Shown: in pieces, positions 42,803-47,817 of the stretch
How positions within the stretch are numbered: position 1 is the first letter of the stretch
Layout: every line of letters begins with the position of its first letter
DNA from: Flavobacteriales bacterium
GTDB taxonomy: Bacteria; Bacteroidota; Bacteroidia; Flavobacteriales; Weeksellaceae
Length of the DNA: 47,817 nt
NCBI GenBank assembly: GCA_900770875.1
Contig: CAAGLV010000086.1
Span: 1-47,817 of the forward strand
Direction: 5' to 3'
Program-made: the position numbers and the translations under genes
Notes under the pieces: generated by a model
Seen by the model: the letters and a program-made list of their open reading frames with translations, nothing else
What the model was told of the DNA's origin: nothing
Database searches by the model: none

Positions 42803-42834
42803 AAAAAGAGCCACTAAAATTAGTGACTCTTTTT
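42803..42834 (-). terminator. Terminator of yidC
   Basis: A long stem AAAAAGAG-C-CACTAA against TTAGTG-A-CTCTTTTT with one mismatch, 20 bp past the yidC stop, with an A/T flank on both sides. Confidence 0.75.
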
Positions 42835-42853
42835 AAAAGATTTTTATAATCGA

Positions 42854-44701
42854 TTATTTACGACCTTTTTTATTTTGTTCTTGTTGCTCTTGCATTTCTT
42901 GCGCTTTCTTCATCATCTCTTGCATGCGCGAAGCAAATTTACCTTCTTTTTTAGGTTTTGCTTTATTTGCAGCTAAAATTTGGTGAATTTTTTCTTCGTT
43001 TATCATTACTTTTTTAATGTAAAGTACAATACCAATATTAATTGTATTTGATACTAAGTAATACCAAGATAAACCAGATGCATAGTTATTTAAGAATGCA
43101 AAGAAGAATAATGGCATAATATACATCATGTATTTCATGAATTGCATATTTGGCATTCCTTCTTGTTGTGGCATTTGGAAGTTATCCATTGATCCAGATA
43201 CTTTAAAATATACCATCATTGCAACAATGTATAACGAAGCAAAGATAGATAAGTGTCCGTTTAAAACAGGAACCCAACTTGGTAATGTAATTAAACTATC
43301 GAATGCTGTTAAATCTTCTGCAAATAAAAATGGCACACCTCTTAACTCGATTAAGTTAGGGAAGAAACGGTACAAAGCATAGAAGATAGGAATTTGTAAT
43401 AATGCAGGTAAACATCCAGCTAATGGATTGATACCAGCGTTACGATAAATTTCCATCGTAGCTTGTTGTTTCTTCATAGCATCTTTAGGATCCTTATATT
43501 TTTCGTTAATCTCGTTTAACTCTGGACGTAAAACCTTCATTAATGCAGATTGGCGATTTTGCTTGTACATGATTGGCGATAAAACCAATTTTACTACAAT
43601 TGTTAATAAGAAAATAACCCATCCTAATTGGATACCAAAATTAGCTAAGAAATCGAAAATAGGTAAGAAGAAGAATTTGTTTAACCATCCTAAAATACCC
43701 CAACCAAAATCAATTAAATTCTGAAATCCTTTGTCGCTATAATCTTTTAATAAATAATAATCTAAAGGAATAAAATCAAAAGTAAATTTTTGGTTTAATT
43801 CGGCGTTCTTTAAATCGATTGGTGCTGTAAATGTATAATGTTTACAAAAGTTAGCATCATCATCGTCTGCGTTAATCGATCCACCTTTAGCGTTTTTAAA
43901 TCCTTCTTCCGAAGATAATACGCTGGCAAAGAATTGTTGTTTGTTAGCTACCCAACTAATTGCATCTTCTTCGTCCCATTCGTCCGATCCAAATAATGTA
44001 TATTCGATATCTTTCGAATCTTTGAATTGGAAGTAAGTGTGCGACCAATATTTTTCTTGTTGTTTACCTTTTTCTGTTGTTAAACCTTCCATCTTCCAGT
44101 TTAAAACTACATTTTCGTCGCTAGTAATATTAGCTAAACCTTGTGTTTTAACCTGAAAATCGATTCCGTAAGATTCTCCAATAGTATAGATGTATTGGAT
44201 TTGACCACCTTGTGTTTGTGCAGTCATTGTTACGATTGTATTTTTCCCAACTTTTTGTACGTTCGGGATAAATACTAAATCTTTAGTGTTGATTTCAACA
44301 CCATTTTTAGCTTTAAATGAAAAGTTTAATGAACTCGATCCGTCTTTTACCAAATATAAAGGAGACTCGTCTTTGTTGTCTTTTGGTGTGTAAGCTTTAT
44401 AATCTACTAATTGTACGCTGTTAATTTGTCCTCCTTTCGAAGCAAATTTAACGTTCATTTTAGGATTATTAACTTCAACATCTTTTGCTACACCAGCTAC
44501 TGGTTGAAATAAGGCTTGTGCTTGTTTAGAATTTTGAATTGCTTTAGCCTTAGCTTGCTTCTCCTTTTCTACGAATTCTTTCTTTTGTTGAGCAACTTCT
44601 TCGTCACTTGGCGTATTCCAATACATTACACCAAATAACAAAACTGCCATTAATACAAAAGCAATGATTTGGTTAAAATCAAATTTTTTCTCTTGTTGCA
44701 T
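42854..44701 (-). CDS. yidC: Membrane protein insertase YidC
   Basis: A 615-residue Oxa1/YidC insertase for inner-membrane proteins, working alone or with SecYEG. TM1 (about 10-26) is followed by a large periplasmic beta domain (about 50-330). The conserved insertase core starts near 345, with FGIQLGWVIFLLTIVVKLVLSPI, YKQNRQSALMKVLRPELNEINEKY and NPLAGCLPALLQIPIFYALYRFF. The tail is Lys-rich and could bind ribosomes. Its start overlaps the pyrG end by 23 bp, a conserved pyrG-yidC pairing in Flavobacteriia. Confidence 0.96.
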   Translation of the reverse strand: MQQEKKFDFNQIIAFVLMAVLLFGVMYWNTPSDEEVAQQKKEFVEKEKQAKAKAIQNSKQAQALFQPVAGVAKDVEVNNPKMNVKFASKGGQINSVQLVDYKAYTPKDNKDESPLYLVKDGSSSLNFSFKAKNGVEINTKDLVFIPNVQKVGKNTIVTMTAQTQGGQIQYIYTIGESYGIDFQVKTQGLANITSDENVVLNWKMEGLTTEKGKQQEKYWSHTYFQFKDSKDIEYTLFGSDEWDEEDAISWVANKQQFFASVLSSEEGFKNAKGGSINADDDDANFCKHYTFTAPIDLKNAELNQKFTFDFIPLDYYLLKDYSDKGFQNLIDFGWGILGWLNKFFFLPIFDFLANFGIQLGWVIFLLTIVVKLVLSPIMYKQNRQSALMKVLRPELNEINEKYKDPKDAMKKQQATMEIYRNAGINPLAGCLPALLQIPIFYALYRFFPNLIELRGVPFLFAEDLTAFDSLITLPSWVPVLNGHLSIFASLYIVAMMVYFKVSGSMDNFQMPQQEGMPNMQFMKYMMYIMPLFFFAFLNNYASGLSWYYLVSNTINIGIVLYIKKVMINEEKIHQILAANKAKPKKEGKFASRMQEMMKKAQEMQEQQEQNKKGRK

Positions 44702-46331
44702 TTAAAGTTTTAATTTGTTTGTTCGACAAAGCTGCTTCTATAAAACTAATAAATAGTGGGTGTGGCGAAGCAACTGTACTCTTATATTCCGGATGGAATT
44801 GAACTCCGATATAATATGGATGTTCGTTGTGTTCTAAAATTTCTACTAAATCTGTTTCTGGATTTTTACCAACTGGGATTAATCCGTTTGTCACAAATTC
44901 GTCGTAATATTCGTTATTAAATTCGTATCTGTGGCGGTGACGCTCTAAGATTTCGGTTGTACCGTAAGCTTCTTTTATTTTAGAACCTTCCTCTAACGTA
45001 CATTTCCAGTTTCCTAAACGCATTGTTCCACCTTTGTGCGTAATATTTTTTTGTCCCTCCATTAAACTAATTACTGGATGAGGCGTCTGTGTATCCATTT
45101 CGGCAGAATCTGCTTTTTCGTATCCTAATACGTTACGTGCAAATTCAATGGCCATAATTTGCATACCTAAACAAATACCTAATGTAGGGATGTTGTTGCG
45201 GCGTGCATAATTAGCAGCAATTACTTTTCCTAAAATTCCACGATCTCCAAATCCTGGTGCAATTAAAACTCCAGAAACACCGTCTAACATTTGTCCTACG
45301 TTTTCTTCTGTAATATCGCCAGAATATACCCATCTTACTTTAACTCCTGTTTCTGCAGCAGCTCCGGCGTGTGTAAATGCTTCTGTAATTGATTTATAAG
45401 AATCGTGTAAAGATACATATTTTCCAACTAAAGCAATTTCTACTTCGTTTGTTGGGTTTTTATGACTTTGTAAGAATTTTTTCCAAACTGTAAAATCAGG
45501 TTCCTGATCGTAAGGTAAGTCTAAACCTTTTAATACAACTTCGTCAAAGTTTTGTTCGTGTAATAAGAATGGTACATCGTAAATTGTATCAGCATCCATA
45601 CACTCGATAACGTTTTCTTTACGCACGTTACAAAACTGAGCTAACTTCGCTTTAACTTCTTTAGAGATATGGTGCTCTGTACGTGTAACTAATACGTTAG
45701 CATTAATTCCACTTTCCATTAAAGTACGAACAGAATGTTGTGTAGGTTTTGTTTTTAATTCGCCAGATGCAGATAAATATGGTACTAAAGTTAAGTGAAT
45801 AACTAAAGAGTTTTGTTCACCTAATTCCCAAATTAATTGACGAATAGTTTCGATATATGGTAAAGATTCGATATCTCCAACAGTTCCACCAATTTCGGTA
45901 ATGATGACATCGTAATCTCCTGTATTACCTAATAATTTAATACGACGTTTAATTTCGTTTGTGATGTGAGGAATAACTTGTACTGTTTTTCCTAAATAAT
46001 CTCCACGACGTTCTTTTTCGATTACTGATTGGTAGATTCTACCAGTAGTTACAGAGTTTGCTCTAGAAGTTGGACGATTTAGATATCTTTCGTAGTGTCC
46101 TAAATCTAAATCTGTTTCGGCTCCATCTTCAGTTACGTAACACTCTCCATGCTCGTATGGATTAAGTGTTCCTGGATCAACATTAATATATGGATCAAGT
46201 TTTTGAATAGTTACTCGATATCCTCTTGCTTCTAGCAACATCCCTAATGAAGATGCTACAATTCCTTTTCCTAACGACGATGTTACTCCTCCCGTAACAA
46301 AAATGTACTTTGGTGTTTTATTTGCTTCCAT
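44679..46331 (-). CDS. pyrG: CTP synthase
   Basis: A 550-residue glutamine-dependent CTP synthase (UTP + ATP + Gln to CTP). The N-terminal synthase domain opens with YIFVTGGVTSSLGKGI (P-loop) and carries DPYINVDPGTLNPYEHGECYV. The C-terminal class-I glutaminase has the nucleophile C387 in GICLGMQ and the His-Glu pair in FHPEYKS. Length and motifs are complete. A minus-strand TAATTTTG at 46354-46361 is a good promoter candidate. It is translationally coupled to yidC downstream. Confidence 0.97.
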   Translation of the reverse strand: MEANKTPKYIFVTGGVTSSLGKGIVASSLGMLLEARGYRVTIQKLDPYINVDPGTLNPYEHGECYVTEDGAETDLDLGHYERYLNRPTSRANSVTTGRIYQSVIEKERRGDYLGKTVQVIPHITNEIKRRIKLLGNTGDYDVIITEIGGTVGDIESLPYIETIRQLIWELGEQNSLVIHLTLVPYLSASGELKTKPTQHSVRTLMESGINANVLVTRTEHHISKEVKAKLAQFCNVRKENVIECMDADTIYDVPFLLHEQNFDEVVLKGLDLPYDQEPDFTVWKKFLQSHKNPTNEVEIALVGKYVSLHDSYKSITEAFTHAGAAAETGVKVRWVYSGDITEENVGQMLDGVSGVLIAPGFGDRGILGKVIAANYARRNNIPTLGICLGMQIMAIEFARNVLGYEKADSAEMDTQTPHPVISLMEGQKNITHKGGTMRLGNWKCTLEEGSKIKEAYGTTEILERHRHRYEFNNEYYDEFVTNGLIPVGKNPETDLVEILEHNEHPYYIGVQFHPEYKSTVASPHPLFISFIEAALSNKQIKTLNATREKI

Positions 46332-46353
46332 TGAATCTTTAAATCAATGGGTA

Positions 46354-46361
46354 CAAAATTA
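46354..46361 (-). promoter_or_regulatory. Candidate -7 box for pyrG-yidC
   Basis: The minus strand reads TAATTTTG, matching TAnnTTTG, 22 bp before the pyrG start. No -33 element is clear. I see no pyrG-type C-tract attenuator in the short leader. Confidence 0.4.
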
Positions 46362-46403
46362 CGAATAATTTATCGGGGAAAAAAGTGGAATGAAAATTTA
46401 GGG

Positions 46404-46419
46404 CACAAAAAAAGGCAAG
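46404..46419 (-). terminator. Terminal T-tract of the SRP RNA
   Basis: Seven T on the minus strand (46407-46413) follow directly on the 7-bp closing stem of the SRP RNA, so the RNA's own basal helix appears to serve as the terminator. Confidence 0.6.
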
Positions 46420-46508
46420 CTATCTACATCACACCGCTACGACCGTATACCTTTGCTACGTTCCCGTCCTGGAGGATTCAACAGGAGCTGGTTGTGTAGG
46501 ACTTGCCT
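46413..46508 (-). ncRNA. ffs: Signal recognition particle RNA (4.5S, small bacterial type)
   Basis: On the minus strand this 96-nt segment folds into a single long hairpin closed by AGGCAAG/CTTGCCT (46413-46419 with 46502-46508). The apical part contains CCTCCAGGACGGGAACG and GCAAAGGTATACGG, the conserved SRP core bound by Ffh and the tetraloop region. A textbook promoter (TTTG-N18-TACCTTTG) ends 4 bp before the 5' end, and seven T follow the closing stem. It is bound by Ffh for co-translational targeting of membrane proteins, functionally akin to the adjacent yidC. Confidence 0.9.
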
Positions 46509-46512
46509 GATG

Positions 46513-46542
46513 CAAAGGTAAGAATACTTTTTAAAAATCAAA
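46513..46542 (-). promoter_or_regulatory. Promoter of the SRP RNA gene
   Basis: On the minus strand TTTG (46539-46542), 18 bp of spacer, and TACCTTTG (46513-46520), the best full match to the Bacteroidota consensus in the window. It places the RNA 5' end near 46508, exactly where the closing stem begins. Confidence 0.75.
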
Positions 46543-46723
46543 GTATTTTTTCGTTTAATAATTAAGTTTTTTATTATTTTTATTTAAATTAATTGATTTT
46601 CAATTGAATATTTTTTTATTTTTTTTGAAATATTTATTTAGATTAAAATTTATTTTGAAAATTTTTGGTTAAAAAATGGTTATAATCATTATTAAATTGA
46701 TGTAATAAATAATTCTATAGTCA

Positions 46724-46731
46724 TATCTTTG
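46724..46731 (+). promoter_or_regulatory. Candidate -7 box for the DUF4199 gene
   Basis: TATCTTTG is a full TAnnTTTG match ending 4 bp before the ATG, which implies a leaderless or near-leaderless transcript. A TTG at 46697-46699 is 24 bp upstream, slightly beyond the usual spacing. The rest of 46543-46735 is very AT-rich and otherwise empty. Confidence 0.45.
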
Positions 46732-46735
46732 CCAA

Positions 46736-47302
46736 ATGAATACATTAAATAAAATTTTAAGAAACGCATTAATTTTAGCAGGAATTACGCTAGTGCTGTT
46801 TTTTGGATTATATATTGCATTTTCAACAAATGGAGGTATATCAGCAAAAGATTACTATAAGTATTCAATGCAAATTTGTTGTTTTGTTTTAGTTCCATTA
46901 TTTGCATTATTTTCATTTTTTACAATTTTAGGAGTTTCAAGAAAAAAAGCGAAAAATGCTAAAACATTTGAAGATTTAATGACTTTTAAAGAAGGTTTTA
47001 AAGTTGGTTTTTATACTTCTTTTATAGCTGGTTTTGTAAGTTTAGCTGTAATCTTTATTTTCTTTAATACAGCTGGTGAATGGGCACAAGATGCTTTACG
47101 TAACGGTATTTTAGAAACTTTCGCTTCTAATATGGATCCAGAACAAGCGAAAATTATTGAACAATCTAGAAAAGAACCAGAGATTATGAAAGTAAATTTA
47201 TTTTCGATTAAATATTTCTTTGGACTATTATCAATGTTATTATCATTTTATATGATTATGTCTGCAATTTTTGCGCAATTTCTAAAAAAACGAGTTTACT
47301 AA
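46736..47302 (+). CDS. DUF4199 membrane protein
   Basis: A 188-residue integral-membrane protein with about four TM helices (approximately 9-30, 43-66, 90-112, 158-180). The spacing of helices, the KKAKNAKTFEDLMTFKEGFKVGF linker and a charged loop between TM3 and TM4 fit DUF4199, a Bacteroidota family of unknown function. It is 4 bp upstream of a GT2 gene, a linkage I recall as common in Flavobacteriia, so a role near lipid-linked sugar metabolism is possible. Confidence 0.8.
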   Translation: MNTLNKILRNALILAGITLVLFFGLYIAFSTNGGISAKDYYKYSMQICCFVLVPLFALFSFFTILGVSRKKAKNAKTFEDLMTFKEGFKVGFYTSFIAGFVSLAVIFIFFNTAGEWAQDALRNGILETFASNMDPEQAKIIEQSRKEPEIMKVNLFSIKYFFGLLSMLLSFYMIMSAIFAQFLKKRVY

Positions 47303-47306
47303 AACG

Positions 47307-47817
47307 ATGAATTTATCAATAGTTGTTCCTTTATTAAATGAACAAGATTCTTTAGAAGAATTATTTACACGTATTAAAACAGTTTGTTTTGAAAATGACT
47401 TTTCTTTTGAAGTTGTTTTTGTTGATGATGGAAGTACAGATGATTCGTGGCAAATAATCGAATATCTTTCAAAATTTCATCCAGAAGTTAAAGGAATTAA
47501 ATTTCGTAAAAACTTTGGTAAATCGCCTGCGCTAAGTGCTGCATTTAAAGTGGTCAAGGGTGATGTTATAATTACGATGGATGCCGATTTACAAGATTTT
47601 CCAGAAGAAATCCCTTCTTTGTATAATACATTGGTTAATAAAAAGGCTGATATTGTTTCAGGTTGGAAACAAAATCGTCAAGACAATAAATTAACTAAAA
47701 ATCTACCATCTAAATTATTTAACGGTGTAGCTAGAAAAACTTCTGGTGTTCAATTGCATGATTTTAATTGTGGTTTAAAAGCATATAGAAGAGAAGTTAC
47801 TCAAAATATCGAATTAT
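47307..47817 (+). CDS. GT2 glycosyltransferase, DPM1/GtrB-like (partial)
   Basis: The first 170 codons of a GT2 enzyme cut by the window edge. It begins MNLSIVVPLLNEQDSLEELF and shows VVFVDDGSTDDSW, GIKFRKNFGKSPALSAAF and the metal motif ITMDADLQDFPEEI; HDFNCGLKAYRREV is the late motif of dolichol/polyprenyl-phosphate mannosyl- or glucosyltransferases. These make polyprenyl-phosphate sugars, the donors for GT-C enzymes such as the one at 8678-10330. Any C-terminal membrane segment lies beyond the edge. Confidence 0.9.
   Translation, partial: MNLSIVVPLLNEQDSLEELFTRIKTVCFENDFSFEVVFVDDGSTDDSWQIIEYLSKFHPEVKGIKFRKNFGKSPALSAAFKVVKGDVIITMDADLQDFPEEIPSLYNTLVNKKADIVSGWKQNRQDNKLTKNLPSKLFNGVARKTSGVQLHDFNCGLKAYRREVTQNIEL

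Noticed and set aside
1..47817. CRISPR arrays, insertion sequences and tRNA or rRNA genes
   Set aside because: I saw no regularly spaced direct repeats, no transposase-like frames, and no cloverleaf or rRNA-like segments; the only RNA gene I can support is the SRP RNA.

Overview
The window is chromosomal DNA from an AT-rich member of the Bacteroidota, most likely order Flavobacteriales (Weeksellaceae/Flavobacteriaceae-like; genus not determinable by eye). This rests on lineage-typical families (DUF3276 PUR protein, DUF4199, TIGR02757/DUF2400, long-form NusB, DUF1573 lipoprotein), the gene order nusB-DUF1573-yajC-coaE-histidine kinase-OmpR regulator, weak Shine-Dalgarno sites, and promoter -7 boxes matching the Bacteroidota consensus TAnnTTTG.

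Layout. 1-4.9 kb: leftward housekeeping and signalling block (response regulator, sensor kinase, CoaE, YajC, DUF1573, NusB). 4.9-14.6 kb: mixed housekeeping genes (ABC exporter, DUF3276, SucC, GT39-like membrane glycosyltransferase, LolD-like ATPase, TIGR02757, a free-standing NUMOD4/HNH protein, esterase, Smr protein, methyltransferase). 14.7-36.7 kb: one long rightward, tightly packed polysaccharide locus ending at a strong terminator. 36.7-46.5 kb: leftward housekeeping genes (carboxylase beta subunit, AcpH-like, TPR protein, phosphoglucosamine mutase, acetate transporter, YidC, PyrG, SRP RNA). 46.7 kb to the edge: DUF4199 protein and a GT2 cut by the window end.

The polysaccharide locus holds four GT4 and four GT2 glycosyltransferases, a CysE-like acetyltransferase, an EpsG/Wzy-like polymerase, a WecA-like polyprenyl-phosphate transferase, a Wza-like export lipoprotein, a Wzc-like BY-kinase with an eight-fold Gly-Tyr tail, and a second, monotopic initiating sugar transferase. 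No Wzx flippase and no nucleotide-sugar synthesis genes are visible in it.

The most interesting part is 21130-26164. It holds consecutive homologues of the mycobacterial decaprenyl-phosphoryl-D-arabinofuranose pathway: a UbiA-type phosphoribosyltransferase, DprE1-like oxidase, DprE2-like reductase and a HAD phosphatase, followed by a GT-C transferase of arabinofuranosyltransferase appearance. This predicts a D-arabinofuranose (or D-ribofuranose) containing surface glycan. The DprE1 homologue keeps the His and Lys active-site positions at a constant numbering offset but has Ala where the mycobacterial benzothiazinone-target Cys lies. Just upstream, an O-acylation pair looks degraded: an MBOAT protein lacking both conserved histidines, and an SGNH-like partner cut by an in-frame TAA directly before its Asp-x-x-His motif.
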